Made by a program: the position numbers and the translations under genes. From assembly GCF_002086455.1 (NCBI RefSeq), contig NZ_MVHC01000015.1:1-64000 (forward strand): a stretch of DNA of 64,000 bases, given 5' to 3'. The stretch's first letter is position 1. Each line of letters starts with the position of its first letter. The notes under the pieces are model-generated. The model ran no database searches, was not told the origin of the DNA, and saw only the letters and a list, made by a program, of their open reading frames with translations. Source of the DNA: Mycolicibacter algericus DSM 45454 (GTDB lineage: Bacteria > Actinomycetota > Actinomycetes > Mycobacteriales > Mycobacteriaceae). Positions 18,580-30,182 of this stretch are shown in pieces.

Positions 18580-20136
18580 ATGCAGCAGCTCGCGCTTCGT
18601 CCCTACCTCACCGCCGGCATCGCCGTGGCCGGTGCCGGCATCATCGCGATCGCGCCGGTCAGCCCCGTTTCACCGGCCTTGCCGGCAGCCGGCGCGCAGT
18701 TCCACGCGGTACAGCTGACCGATGCCTGGTCGGACCTCTTCACCCACACCACGGCCAACCTGAACAACATCAGCGAGAACGCTGACTGGTCGGCGATCAC
18801 CGCCGTCTTCGGCAAGCTGTTCACCGACCCGTTCGGCGTGATCTCCGCGTTCACCAGCATCACACCGACCGTCACCACCGATATCTCGGAGCTGCCGGCG
18901 TCGGTCTCGGTGCAGTTGCCGCCCGGGCTGGAACTGGCGATCGCCAGTATGGGCGCGCAGGCACTGGCCTCCCAAGCGATCAGCAACGCCGCGGCCGACA
19001 TGGCCAACGGCGACTTCTCCACCCTGCTCACCGCGCCGGCCAGCATCGCCGATGCCTACCTCAACGGCGCACAGAACGTCAGCCTGCTCGGGGGCATCAT
19101 CAACATCCCGGTGCTCAACGGCATCCTGGCCCCCGAGCAGAACTTCGAAGTCGACCTCAACCTGACCAAGCTGCTGGACCTGCTCGGGTTGGGCAATCTC
19201 GACCTGGGCAACCTGGACCTGAGCGGTCTGGTGGGCGACATCACCTTGGGCAACCTGCTCAGTGAGTTGGGGATCAGCGACGACGGCCTGGGCGACCTGC
19301 TCCAGGGCAGTGGCATCACCAACCTGGGCGGGATGCTGGGCTTCCTCGGCCTGGGCGACCTCGGACTGGGCAGCTTGAGCCTGACCGGCATCCTGAGCGG
19401 CCTGGGCCTGGACACCAACGTCAGCCTCAACGACCTGAGCCTCGACGACGTGCTGAACGTATTCGGTATCAACGGTGAGGTCAGCCTGGGGCTGGGCGAC
19501 CTGCTGGGCAATCTCGGCTTCGGCGGCCTGCTCGACTCGCACCTGGGCGACATGCTATCGAACCTTGGCCTACTGGGGCCTGTCGCCGATGTGCTCGCGG
19601 AGCTTCTCAAGCCGGTTCTCGGACTGCTGAATCCGCTGCTGCAACCGGTGCTGGACGTCTTGACCGGCGGCGGCCTCGAGGAAGCGCTGAACACCATCAC
19701 CCTCGGGGATCTGCTGGGCGGTCAGACCATCACCGAGTCCGTCAGCTCCCTGCTCGGGGCATTCGGCGTCTCGCTGTCGCCCGACGACCTGAGCATCGGC
19801 GGAATCCTGGAAGGCCTCGGTTTCGCCCCCTCGACCGGCGAGCTGACGCTCAGCGGCCTGCTCGGCGGCCTGGGCCTCGGCGGCCTCGACATCACCGGGC
19901 TGCTCAACGGCCTGGATCTGGGCGACCTGATCGGTGGTCTGGGGCTGTCGGATCTGGAGCTGAACCTCGGTGACCTGATCGGCGACTTGACCGGCTTGAA
20001 CCTGGGCGAGCTGCTCGACGACCTGGGCCTGGGCAACCTGGACTTGGCGGACATCAGCGTCGGGTCGTTCGGTGGGATGGTCACCCTGCTGGTGGACGTC
20101 ATCCCGCAGCAGATCCTCGACATGCTGGGTGCCTAG
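18580..20136 (+). CDS. Secreted Leu/Gly/Asp-rich low-complexity protein
   Basis: A 518-residue exported protein of unknown function. The N-terminal signal-like segment RPYLTAGIAVAGAGIIAIAPVSPVSPA precedes QLTDAWSDLFTHTTANLNNI, a beginning I associate with a family of secreted mycobacterial proteins of slow-growing and terrae-type species. From about residue 190 to the end it is dominated by LG(L/D/N) repeats such as LGLGNLDLGNLDL and LGGLGLGGLDITGLL, which may form a solenoid or amyloid-like fold. ATG 18580 has AAGGAGAG upstream. The 186-base gap before it is unusually AT-rich (near 18450-18540) and probably holds the promoter. Confidence 0.8.
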   Translation: MQQLALRPYLTAGIAVAGAGIIAIAPVSPVSPALPAAGAQFHAVQLTDAWSDLFTHTTANLNNISENADWSAITAVFGKLFTDPFGVISAFTSITPTVTTDISELPASVSVQLPPGLELAIASMGAQALASQAISNAAADMANGDFSTLLTAPASIADAYLNGAQNVSLLGGIINIPVLNGILAPEQNFEVDLNLTKLLDLLGLGNLDLGNLDLSGLVGDITLGNLLSELGISDDGLGDLLQGSGITNLGGMLGFLGLGDLGLGSLSLTGILSGLGLDTNVSLNDLSLDDVLNVFGINGEVSLGLGDLLGNLGFGGLLDSHLGDMLSNLGLLGPVADVLAELLKPVLGLLNPLLQPVLDVLTGGGLEEALNTITLGDLLGGQTITESVSSLLGAFGVSLSPDDLSIGGILEGLGFAPSTGELTLSGLLGGLGLGGLDITGLLNGLDLGDLIGGLGLSDLELNLGDLIGDLTGLNLGELLDDLGLGNLDLADISVGSFGGMVTLLVDVIPQQILDMLGA

Positions 20137-20142
20137 CGGCGG

Positions 20143-22215
20143 TCAGCCCAACAGGGTGTTCAGCGTGGCGGCCAGTTCCGGAGTGTTCGCCCCGCGCAGG
20201 TTCTGGTACGTGCCACCGGACAGCTGGGCCACCGCCTGCCAGACCGCCCGGTCGGCGTCACCGAAGTCGATGACGTTGACGGCGACCGGGCGCTCAGGGT
20301 CGGTGTTCGCCCGGATGAAGTCCTGCAGTCCGGGGCCGTCCAGGGTGCGGTCGGTGTGCGGTCCCGCGGTTATGACCAGTACCGAGTTGGTCTGTCCGGG
20401 GTGGTAATTGGCCAACACCTGGTTGTAGACCAGGCGCAGCGTGGTGAATGACACCGCGCCGCCCGATGTCGAACTGAGCGCATCGAGTTCCCTAATCAGC
20501 GTCTCCGCCCGCGTTCCCCCGTTCACCGGCTCATCCAGCGGGCCGGACGTGAGCACGCTGTGGCCCTCCACACCGTCGAAGGTCCACAGGCCCACGACGG
20601 AGCTCGGCGGCAGCGCCTTGATCCGTTGATCCAGGGCCGCGACCACATGGGCCAGCCGGGTTTTGCCGCCCTCGTCGGTCGTCATGGACTCGTCGAGCAT
20701 GATCGTCACCGCTGAAGCGCCCGGCAGCGTGGTGAGCGCATTGGCGAGCGTGGCCCGCATCGCGTCGTCGCCGACCGACAAGGTGTCCGGCAGCGCCGGG
20801 AATCCGGTCACGTCGCTGCTCGGCGGTGCGACGCCTTCGACGCGGAATCCGGCCTTGGCCAGATCCGCGAGCTGATCCGGCTTGCGGGTGAACCGCGCGA
20901 ATTCGCTGGCGGCACTGACCTGTTCCTGCGAGAGCCACGAGCCGGCGAGCAGCACGGTGGGGTAATCGGCGACCGGCACCGGCCCCGGCGGCAACCAGGA
21001 ACCGAGTGTGCTCGCCGGGTCCGACAGCGATTGCCCGCGGGTGAACAGTTGCTGCTCGGTGGTCACCACCGCGTGCACCGGCGCAGCCGCCGGATCGCCT
21101 TGGCGCAGCAGTACGTTTATCGCCTCGGCAAGCGAGTTGTCGGCGAGGTGGGGCTGTGCGCCGGCCAGTCGGTGGACCGCCCCGGTCCCGTCGGTGGCGG
21201 GGGCGCCCTTCGGGGCGGCGCCGGATGCCACCGCCTCAGCGGCCAGGAAAGCGGCATCGCCGTTGCCGCCGATCGGCAGCGCCAGTCGGAGTTGCCCCCA
21301 GCCGGCGAGGCCGAGTCGGCCCAGACCGTCGGGGTCGGTCTGCAGGTCCGGCAGGTTCGCCCAACTCTGGTGCTGCAGGGCGGATTCGAGCTGGGGCCGG
21401 ACCGCCAGCAGGACCGGAGAGGTGACCAGCGAACGACTGTCGCTGACGGTTTCCTGGCCGGCCGAGGCCTGCAGGCGGGCCGCCGAGATCGAACTGCCCG
21501 GAATCCACAGCGCCGGGCGCTGGCCGAGCTGTGCCGGCCAGTCGCCGATGAAACCGCTGACCACGGCGTCGGAATCCACCGGCTTGACCTGCACCGACAC
21601 GCAGCGGTCACCCACCGGCTTGGCGGTCTTGTTGAATCGGTCGGCGAAACCCTGCACGTGGTCGGCGATCGAGGGGTCCGCCACCACGGCGACCGTCAGA
21701 TCGCCGTGGGCGCAGTTGCCGGCGGCGACGGCCGAGCGCTGTGACAGCGAGTTGCCGAAGAAGCGCCACAGGATCACGGTGCCCACCAGGACGATCACGG
21801 CAATCAGTGCGGCGATCACACCGACACTGACGCCGCGGCGGCCCGCATCGTTGCGATGCCGTCGCCACCGGTCCAGCTCGCGGCGACCGCGGCGCGGTTG
21901 GTCCCGCTCGGACTCCCGGTCCGGGTAGGATCCGCTCGGCAAGGCCCCGGGCGCGCCGAAAGGCCCGGTACGGTACCGGGTTTCTTCCTCGCTACGGCTA
22001 CCGCTGCCGCGCCGCATGTACTGCGCCGGGTCCGCGTCGTAGCCCGCATCGCCGCCGATCGGCTCGTCGTAGAAGGCGTCCTGATAGTCGTCGACGTACT
22101 CGTCGTCGTCCGGGTCGCCGAAGCCGAACGGATCGGGCGCCCCGGCGTCCCCCTGGTCGGGGTCGAGCGGCTCGTCGTCGAAATCGTCGGGGCCGGGGAA
22201 ACTGTGCCTACCCAC
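20143..22215 (-). CDS. Membrane-anchored substrate-binding plus von Willebrand A protein
   Basis: A 690-residue protein like M. tuberculosis Rv1836c. Residues 1-120 are acidic then basic and probably cytosolic. One helix follows (GVIAALIAVIVLVGTVILWRFF). The outer part has a periplasmic-binding-protein-like region (about 165-470) and a C-terminal VWA domain whose MIDAS-like motif is LDESMTT, with VLVITAGPHTDRTL further on. VWA domains bind partner proteins through a metal. GTG 22215 follows GGAGAGGA. It converges on the Leu/Gly-rich gene with 6 bases between stops. Partner and ligand are unknown. Confidence 0.83.
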   Translation of the reverse strand: MGRHSFPGPDDFDDEPLDPDQGDAGAPDPFGFGDPDDDEYVDDYQDAFYDEPIGGDAGYDADPAQYMRRGSGSRSEEETRYRTGPFGAPGALPSGSYPDRESERDQPRRGRRELDRWRRHRNDAGRRGVSVGVIAALIAVIVLVGTVILWRFFGNSLSQRSAVAAGNCAHGDLTVAVVADPSIADHVQGFADRFNKTAKPVGDRCVSVQVKPVDSDAVVSGFIGDWPAQLGQRPALWIPGSSISAARLQASAGQETVSDSRSLVTSPVLLAVRPQLESALQHQSWANLPDLQTDPDGLGRLGLAGWGQLRLALPIGGNGDAAFLAAEAVASGAAPKGAPATDGTGAVHRLAGAQPHLADNSLAEAINVLLRQGDPAAAPVHAVVTTEQQLFTRGQSLSDPASTLGSWLPPGPVPVADYPTVLLAGSWLSQEQVSAASEFARFTRKPDQLADLAKAGFRVEGVAPPSSDVTGFPALPDTLSVGDDAMRATLANALTTLPGASAVTIMLDESMTTDEGGKTRLAHVVAALDQRIKALPPSSVVGLWTFDGVEGHSVLTSGPLDEPVNGGTRAETLIRELDALSSTSGGAVSFTTLRLVYNQVLANYHPGQTNSVLVITAGPHTDRTLDGPGLQDFIRANTDPERPVAVNVIDFGDADRAVWQAVAQLSGGTYQNLRGANTPELAATLNTLLG

Positions 22216-22285
22216 GGTGGCTGCGTCCTCTCCGCCTGGTCAGCTCTCCGGCCACGGTCAATTCCACTCGAATCCGCGTAGCCGC

Positions 22286-24508
22286 TCAGCGGCCGGCGCG
22301 GGCTTTGAACTCGCGTCGGCGCCGGTGCAGGATCGGCTCGGTGTAGCCGTTGGGCTGAGTCGTTCCGGACAGGATCAGCTCACGGGCGGCCGCGAACGCG
22401 ATGCTGTCGTCGAAATCCGGAGCCATCGGCAGGTAAGTCGGATCGCCCGCGTTCTGCCGGTCCACGGCCGGGGCCATCCGCTCCAGGCTGGACTGCACGT
22501 CGTCAGCGGTGATCACCCCGTGCCGCAGCCAGTTCGCCAGCAGTTGCGATGAGATCCGCAGTGTCGCACGGTCTTCCATCAGTGCCACATCGTGAATGTC
22601 GGGAACCTTCGAGCAGCCCACGCCCTGTGAGATCCAGCGAACGACGTAGCCGAGGATCGACTGGCAGTTGTTGTCGACCTCCTCGCGGATCTCGTCGGGG
22701 GCCCAGGCCAGCCCCTCGGAGAGCGGGATGGTCAGCAGCTGATCGATTGTGGCGCGGCGTTTTCCGGCCAACTCCCGCTGCACCTCGAACACGTCCACCT
22801 GGTGGTAGTGCATCGCGTGCAAGGTGGCGGCGGTCGGCGACGGCACCCAGGCGGTGCTGGCGCCGGCGCGCGGGTGCCCGATCTTCTGCTCGACCATGTC
22901 GGCCATCAGGTCGGTCATCGCCCACATGCCCTTGCCGATCTGGGCGTGGCCGGTCAATCCGGTGGCCAGGCCCGCGTCGACGTTATTGTCCTCGTAGGCC
23001 AGGATCCACGGCTGCGACTTCATGGTGGCCTTGCGCACCATCGGCCCGGCCTCCATCGAGGTGTGGATCTCGTCGCCGGTGCGGTCCAGGAAGCCGGTGT
23101 TGATGAACACCACCCGGTCGACGGCCGCCTTGATACAGGCCCGCAGGTTGACGGTGGTGCGGCGCTCCTCGTCCATGATGCCGATCTTGAGGGTCGCCTG
23201 CGGCAGGCCGAGGACGTCTTCGACCCGGCTGAACAATTCGGCGGTGAACGCCACCTCGTCGGGTCCGTGCATCTTCGGTTTGACGATGTAGATCGACCCG
23301 GTGCGGCTGTTGAGCAGTGGGCCGTTGTCGTCGGAGGCAGTCAACCCGTGCACGGCGATCAGCCCGGTGAACAGCGCGTCCTGGATGCCCTCGAACACCT
23401 CGCGGCCGTCAGTGCCCTCGGCGCCCTCTGTGCCGAAGACGATGGCGTCGTTGGTCATCAGATGACCCACGTTGCGGACGAACATCAGGCTGCGGCCCGG
23501 CAGGGTAAGGGTTCCGCTGTCGGGAGCGCTGAACTCGCGGTCGCCGGACAGTGTCCGGGTGAACGTCTTGCCGTCCTTGCTGACCTCTTCGGCCAGATCC
23601 CCGCGATTGAGCCCCAGCCAGTTGCGGTAGCCGAGCACCTTGTCCTCGGCGTCGACCGCGGCAACCGAGTCCTCGAAGTCCATGATCGTGGTGACCGCCG
23701 ACTCGAGCACCACGTCCTTGATGCCGGCGGCATCGGTCGCCCCGATCGGCGAGTTCGGGTCGATCAGGATCTCGATGTGCAGCCCGTGGTGGATCAACAG
23801 CACCGATGACGGTGCCTCGGCGTCCCCGAGGTAGCCGACGAACTCCGCCGGCGCGGCCACGGTGGTCTCCAGACCGTCGGCCAGTGTGATCACCAGCCGG
23901 GCGTCGTCCACCGCGAAGCTCTTGACCTCGGCCCAGGCGCCGTTGGCCAGCGGCACGGACTCGTCGAGGAACTTGCGGGCATAGGCGATCACCTTGTCGC
24001 CGCGCACCGGGTTGTAGCCGCTGTTCGCTCCCGCGGGTGTCTTCGTTGCGCCGTCGTCCTCACTGATCACGTCGGTGCCGTACAGCGCGTCATACAACGA
24101 GCCCCAGCGGGCGTTGGCGGCGTTGAGCGCGAACCGGGCGTTGAGCACCGGCACCACCAGCTGCGGGCCGGCCTGCACGGCGATCTCGTCGTCGACGTCG
24201 GCGGTGGTGACGGTGAAGTCGTCCGGCTCGGGCAGCAGGTAGCCGATCTCGGTGAGGAAGGCCCGGTAGGCCTCGGTGTCCACCGGCTCGATGACCCGGT
24301 GCCGGTGCCACTTGTCGATCTGTGCCTGCAGCTCGTCACGACGCGCCAGCAGCTCCTGGTTCTTCGGCGTCAGATCGGTGACGACCTTGTCCACGCCCGC
24401 CCAGAAGCTGTCCGGGTCCAGACCGGTCCCCGGCAGCGCCTCCTCGGTGATGAAGTCGTAGAGCACACGCGCCACCCGCAGACCGCCAACCGGCACCCGA
24501 TCCGTCAT
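22286..24508 (-). CDS. glcB: Malate synthase G
   Basis: A 740-residue glyoxylate-shunt enzyme that condenses acetyl-CoA and glyoxylate to malate. Characteristic segments include [77 protein letters not shown] and [26 protein letters not shown] set the start at ATG 24508 ([19 protein letters not shown]) because it matches the M. tuberculosis N-terminus and has GGAGGAAACC directly before it. The enzyme is needed for growth on fatty acids and acetate. In this window phosphoketolase is another source of acetyl phosphate. Confidence 0.96.
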   Translation of the reverse strand: MTDRVPVGGLRVARVLYDFITEEALPGTGLDPDSFWAGVDKVVTDLTPKNQELLARRDELQAQIDKWHRHRVIEPVDTEAYRAFLTEIGYLLPEPDDFTVTTADVDDEIAVQAGPQLVVPVLNARFALNAANARWGSLYDALYGTDVISEDDGATKTPAGANSGYNPVRGDKVIAYARKFLDESVPLANGAWAEVKSFAVDDARLVITLADGLETTVAAPAEFVGYLGDAEAPSSVLLIHHGLHIEILIDPNSPIGATDAAGIKDVVLESAVTTIMDFEDSVAAVDAEDKVLGYRNWLGLNRGDLAEEVSKDGKTFTRTLSGDREFSAPDSGTLTLPGRSLMFVRNVGHLMTNDAIVFGTEGAEGTDGREVFEGIQDALFTGLIAVHGLTASDDNGPLLNSRTGSIYIVKPKMHGPDEVAFTAELFSRVEDVLGLPQATLKIGIMDEERRTTVNLRACIKAAVDRVVFINTGFLDRTGDEIHTSMEAGPMVRKATMKSQPWILAYEDNNVDAGLATGLTGHAQIGKGMWAMTDLMADMVEQKIGHPRAGASTAWVPSPTAATLHAMHYHQVDVFEVQRELAGKRRATIDQLLTIPLSEGLAWAPDEIREEVDNNCQSILGYVVRWISQGVGCSKVPDIHDVALMEDRATLRISSQLLANWLRHGVITADDVQSSLERMAPAVDRQNAGDPTYLPMAPDFDDSIAFAAARELILSGTTQPNGYTEPILHRRRREFKARAGR

Positions 24509-24557
24509 GGTTTCCTCCCTCATAGCCAATCCACCACCTTACCGGCCGACAGCACCG

Positions 24558-25448
24558 CTATCCGCATCCGGCGATTGCCGACAACCGCACGCACCGTTCG
24601 AGCAGAGCGGCGCGCAACGGCGCGGCCCGCTGCGAGATCTCGGTCTGGCAACGGACGTATTCTGCACGGCCGAGCGGGTTTTCGATGCAAATCGGCTCAT
24701 ACCCGTAGCCGCTCAGGTCATACGGGCTGGCTTGCATGTCGATCTCACGCGCGGCGGCGGCCAATTGCAGGCAGTCCAGCAGCAACTCCGACTCGATCAA
24801 CGGCCCCAACTTGTAGCACCACTTGTAGAGGTCCATGTTGGCGTGCAGGCAACCAGGCTGCTCCCACTCGGTTTGGGTGGCCCGCCGGGGCGTCCCGTCG
24901 TTGCGTGGCGCCGCCGCCGGGGTGAAGAACCGGAATGCGTCGAAATGCGTGCAACGCAACGGTATTGACTCGACAACCCGTTCCACCTCGGGTGTGCTGA
25001 GCCGCAGCGGAACGTGACCGTGCCGGACGGTTTCCGCTGCCGGACTGCGATACACCATCGCCCACTCGTGCAGCCCGAAACAATTCAGCCGGGCCGGGCG
25101 GGCGGCGGTGGCCCGCAACAGCCGTGCGACGAACGTCACGGTGTCGGCCCGCTCACGCAGGAAGTCCTCGCTGACACCGACCCGCCCGTCCGTGACGGTA
25201 TATCCCCGGCGGCCGCGGTACTCGCGCAGCGCCGCCGCACCGGCCAAGGCAACGCCGAAGCCGGGGTGCCAGCCGCGCAGCTGTCGGGGACGCAGGCGGT
25301 AGTAGCTGAACAGGAACTTCGGCACCGGGTCACCGGCGGCGACCCGGCGCAACAGCGGCGCCAGGAAGGTGTCCAGGCGCAGCCGGTAGGCCTGCGCCCG
25401 CGCCTGCCAGTGCTCGGTTTCCAGAGCCGATTCGGCCAGGTCAAACAT
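24558..25448 (-). CDS. Conserved actinobacterial protein of unknown function
   Basis: A 296-residue soluble protein. Recognisable blocks are FLFSYYRLRPRQLRGWHPGFG, LNCFGLHEWAMVYR, LPLRCTHFDAFRFFTPAA-like PLRCTHFDAFRFFTP, and CLHANMDLYKWCYKLGP. I recall homologues in databases labelled '3-methyladenine DNA glycosylase', but I see no helix-hairpin-helix or other glycosylase motif, so that name is doubtful. Conserved His, Trp, Cys and Asp residues suggest an enzyme. ATG 25448 overlaps the stop of the CNNM/CBS gene upstream by 8 bases, so the three genes form one transcription unit. Confidence 0.75.
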   Translation of the reverse strand: MFDLAESALETEHWQARAQAYRLRLDTFLAPLLRRVAAGDPVPKFLFSYYRLRPRQLRGWHPGFGVALAGAAALREYRGRRGYTVTDGRVGVSEDFLRERADTVTFVARLLRATAARPARLNCFGLHEWAMVYRSPAAETVRHGHVPLRLSTPEVERVVESIPLRCTHFDAFRFFTPAAAPRNDGTPRRATQTEWEQPGCLHANMDLYKWCYKLGPLIESELLLDCLQLAAAAREIDMQASPYDLSGYGYEPICIENPLGRAEYVRCQTEISQRAAPLRAALLERCVRLSAIAGCG

Positions 25449-26517
25449 GATGCGTTCCGTCACGGACGGTTCCCACGACATCCTGGACGAGGTCCTCGAG
25501 GGCCACCATGGCCACCACGGCGCCGTCGGTGGCGACCACGAGTGCCAGATGGCTGTTGGTCCGCCGCAGCCGCGTCAACGCGTCGGCCAGCGGCAGCGAC
25601 GCGGGAACGCGGGGCAGCGGTCGTACCACGCCGATATCGACTACGGCGGCTGCGCCGTCGCCGCCGGCGGCCGCCGCGGAGCTCTCACTGAGCGGCAGAA
25701 CGTCCTTGATGTGCAGGTAGCCGACGTATTGGCCCTGGTCGACGACGGGGAACCGGGAATAGCCGCTCTGAGCGAGCGCCTTGTCGACGGCCGCCACGGT
25801 GGGGCCGCGCCCGGGCGCTGCGGCCGGGACGGCGCGGATGTCGCCGACCGGCAGCGCCACGTCGGCGACGGTCCGGTTGCGGATCTGCAGGGCGCGGGTC
25901 AACCGGGTGTACTCCTCGAGGTCGAGTAGACCTGCCGAAACCGATTCGGCGATCATCTCGCTGAGCTCGACGGTGGACACCGTGATCTCCAGCTCGTCTT
26001 TCGGCTGCACCCGCACGGCGCGCAGCGTGACGTTGGCGCACCAGTTGTAGAAGACGATGAACGGCCGGGCGGCCGCCATGTAGATCAGGTACGGCGGGAT
26101 GAGCAGCATCGCCGCTGTCTCCGGGCCTGCCAGGGCGATGTTTTTGGGAACCATCTCGCCGAACAGCACATGCAACGTCACCACGATCGTCAACGCGACG
26201 ATGAACGCCACGGTGTGCAGCAGCGCGTCGGGGATACCCACCAGCCGGAACACCGGCTCGAGCAGGTCAGCGACGGCGGGCTCACCGATTCGACCGAGCA
26301 GAATCGAGCACACCGTGACGCCCAGTTGCGCCCCGGCCAGCATCAGCGACAGCTGCTCGCCGGCCCGGATCACCGTGACCGCGCTCTGCCTGCCCTGTTC
26401 GGCCAGCGCCTCGAGCCGGTCGCGTCGCGCCGATATCAGCGAGAACTCGGCGCCGACGAAGAAGGCGTTCGCCGCGACCAGCAGCACGGTCAACACGACG
26501 TTGAACAGGTCAGTCAT
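25441..26517 (-). CDS. CNNM (DUF21) / CBS-pair membrane protein, short form
   Basis: A 358-residue protein like Rv1841c. The N-terminal DUF21 transporter domain has about four helices ([32 protein letters not shown] at the start; [16 protein letters not shown]). A pair of CBS domains follows (about 200-350). CNNM/CorC-type proteins are associated with magnesium or cobalt efflux; the substrate here is unproven. It lacks the C-terminal CorC/HlyC transporter-associated domain that the upstream paralogue carries. It overlaps both neighbours by 8 bases, so translation is coupled. Confidence 0.87.
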   Translation of the reverse strand: MTDLFNVVLTVLLVAANAFFVGAEFSLISARRDRLEALAEQGRQSAVTVIRAGEQLSLMLAGAQLGVTVCSILLGRIGEPAVADLLEPVFRLVGIPDALLHTVAFIVALTIVVTLHVLFGEMVPKNIALAGPETAAMLLIPPYLIYMAAARPFIVFYNWCANVTLRAVRVQPKDELEITVSTVELSEMIAESVSAGLLDLEEYTRLTRALQIRNRTVADVALPVGDIRAVPAAAPGRGPTVAAVDKALAQSGYSRFPVVDQGQYVGYLHIKDVLPLSESSAAAAGGDGAAAVVDIGVVRPLPRVPASLPLADALTRLRRTNSHLALVVATDGAVVAMVALEDLVQDVVGTVRDGTHHV

Positions 26518-27856
26518 CGCCGGCCCCCAGTTGGGTGAGCACCAGCAGGTCGATGCGGCGTCCGTCCATCCGGACCACCCGGGCCAGCCAGCGCGGCGGG
26601 ATCGCGGACAGCTGGTCGGGATCGAACGCGGTCAGTTCGACGGTCTCGCCCGCCGCCGGAATGTGGCCGAGCTCTTGGAGCACCAGCCCGCCGATGGTCT
26701 CGTAGGAGCCCTCCGGGGCGCGGTAGCCGGTGGCCTTGGCGACCTCGTCGATGCGCAGCAGCCCCGACACCTGCCAGCCGCCGCCGGCCGCCACCACGTC
26801 CGGCGTGGCGTCGTCGTGCTCGTCGCGGACGTCGCCGACGATCTCCTCGATCAGATCCTCCATCGTGACCATTCCCGCGGTGCCGCCGTATTCGTCGACG
26901 ACCAGGGCAACCTGAAGGCCGTCGGTCCGAACCTGCTCCATCACCGCGTCGCCGTCGAGGGTGGAGGGCACCACCGCCGCGGGCTCGGCGAGGGTGGTGA
27001 CCGGGGTGGTAGCCCGATCGGCGGCCGCCACCGCGAACACCTGTTTGACGTGGACGATGCCGACGGGGGCGTCCAGATCACCGGCCACCACCGGAAACCG
27101 GGAGAAGCCGGTGTCGATGGCCGCGGCGGCCAGGTCGGCGACGGTGTCGCCGGCCTGCAGGCTGACGATCTTCGAACGCGGCGTCATCAGCTCCGCGGCG
27201 GTCAGGGCGCCGAACCGCAGTGAGCCCTCGACCAGCGTGGCGGTACTGGGATCCAGCGCGCCGCTGCGCGCCGAGTTGCGCACCAGCGAAGCCAGCTCGC
27301 GCGGGGACCGGGCCGAGGTCAACCGGTCGGCGGGCTCGATGCCGAGCCGCTTGAGAATCAGGTTCGCCGTCCCGTTGGTCGCCTTGATCGCGAGGGTGAA
27401 CAGCCGGGAGAACATCAGCTGCGGCCCGGCCGCTGCCCGGGCGGTCTGCAGTGGGCGCGCCACGGCGAGATTCTTGGGCACCAGTTCGCCGAAAACCATC
27501 GACAGCGAGGTGGCGATCACCAGGGCCAGGGCCAGCGCCACCCCGGCGGCGGCCGCTTCGGACAGGCCGAGAGCGGCAAGCGGGGGGCGCAGCCACCGGG
27601 CGAGCACCGGCTCGGCCAGATACCCGGTGGCCAGCGTGGTGATCGAGATACCCAACTGGGCGCCGGAGAGCTGGAAGGACAACGTGCGGTGCGCTTCTCG
27701 GATATAGGTGTCGCGACGGCCGCCGCGGCGGGCGTTGGCCTCCACCGCGCTGCGTTCCAGGGTGGTCAGGGAGAACTCGGCGGCGACGAATATCGCGGTG
27801 CCCAGCGTGAGGACCACGAACGCCAGCACGCTGCCCAGGGTCAAGGCGATGGTCAT
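26510..27856 (-). CDS. CNNM (DUF21) / CBS / CorC-HlyC domain membrane protein
   Basis: A 448-residue paralogue of the next gene, like Rv1842c. The DUF21 domain (about 1-190) begins [32 protein letters not shown] and includes [19 protein letters not shown] pair: about 215-340 ([50 protein letters not shown]). The C-terminal domain (about 360-435, [24 protein letters not shown]) is the CorC/HlyC associated domain. With the following gene it probably forms a heteromeric ion transporter. The stop overlaps the next start by 8 bases. Confidence 0.9.
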   Translation of the reverse strand: MTIALTLGSVLAFVVLTLGTAIFVAAEFSLTTLERSAVEANARRGGRRDTYIREAHRTLSFQLSGAQLGISITTLATGYLAEPVLARWLRPPLAALGLSEAAAAGVALALALVIATSLSMVFGELVPKNLAVARPLQTARAAAGPQLMFSRLFTLAIKATNGTANLILKRLGIEPADRLTSARSPRELASLVRNSARSGALDPSTATLVEGSLRFGALTAAELMTPRSKIVSLQAGDTVADLAAAAIDTGFSRFPVVAGDLDAPVGIVHVKQVFAVAAADRATTPVTTLAEPAAVVPSTLDGDAVMEQVRTDGLQVALVVDEYGGTAGMVTMEDLIEEIVGDVRDEHDDATPDVVAAGGGWQVSGLLRIDEVAKATGYRAPEGSYETIGGLVLQELGHIPAAGETVELTAFDPDQLSAIPPRWLARVVRMDGRRIDLLVLTQLGAGDD

Positions 27857-27885
27857 GAGCGTCTACTGGGTCGCCGCCGGTGGTC

Positions 27886-29487
<1,602 letters not shown>

Positions 29488-29573
29488 TTATCAACGGCCC
29501 GCGGATGAAAAATTGATCTTCCTCACAGTCACTTCGTCAGGTAAGCTCATCTCGTCGTTTTGGGGGAACAGAG

Positions 29574-29759
29574 ATGACAGTTAGCTGCGAGCGGCGGGGT
29601 ATGGCCATTCGGACCCCGATTGCGACCTCTGTTGACCCGCGGCTCGCCCGGCCGGGCCGCGGCAGCCGGATCGATGCACCGGCGGCGTGGCGGGGCTGTC
29701 ACCTCGAAAGCTACCTGGAGCGCAAACTGCACCGGCAGTGGCGCAATCGCGGATCCTAA
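29574..29759 (+). CDS. Possible small protein of unknown function
   Basis: A 61-residue basic reading frame starting at ATG 29574 behind GGGGGAACAGAG, with TAAGCT about 27 bases upstream as a possible -10. It contains many Arg residues and the end HLESYLERKLHRQWRNRGS could form a helix. I recognise no relatives. It stands alone in the gap after guaB1, so it is either a real small gene or chance. Confidence 0.3.
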   Translation: MTVSCERRGMAIRTPIATSVDPRLARPGRGSRIDAPAAWRGCHLESYLERKLHRQWRNRGS

Positions 29760-30079
29760 CCGCCGGCGGTGAATTGACGGCTGTTCGCGACATCAATCGC
29801 CGTGTGCACATTGGTTGCCTTGTAGCGCAAGGTGAATCGGATAGCCTGGTCGCTGCCGTCAGGTAGCAGGTCCGGCGTCGAGCGGTGCGGGCCCAGGGGC
29901 GCCGTCCCACGGTCCGCCTGATGCGGGCGAACATCGCCGACGGATGGTGCGGGCGAGCGCTGCAGGCCGGCACGGCAGCTCGGTGCCGGTGCTTTCCAGG
30001 AAGCTCCGGACGGGCCGGTCACTGCCGGGCGCCGCGGCATTGACCGCACTTGTCTGGCAGTTAGCTGGCAAGAAGTCAA
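29756..30079 (-). pseudogene. Possible decayed gene remnant in a 423-base gap
   Basis: The gap 29760-30182 has no convincing gene. On the minus strand, the last 34 codons before the stop at 29756 (DGSDQAIRFTLRYKATNVHTAIDVANSRQFTAGG) look like genuine folded protein, while the preceding Arg/Pro-rich part does not. This suggests the 3' end of a disrupted gene. I could not identify the parent family. Confidence 0.25.
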
Positions 30080-30182
30080 TAGCGCAGACCAAACCTTAGA
30101 GCAAAATAAGCTCCGGGATATTCAAACGGCAACTACGCCAGCCGACCCGGACGATACTTCGCACCCAAAAGAGGTACGCACC

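Noticed and set aside
19056..19700. Long Ser/Arg/Pro-rich open frame opposite the Leu/Gly-rich secreted gene
   Set aside because: It is the complement of a repetitive high-GC coding region; composition is unlike a folded protein and no RBS fits.
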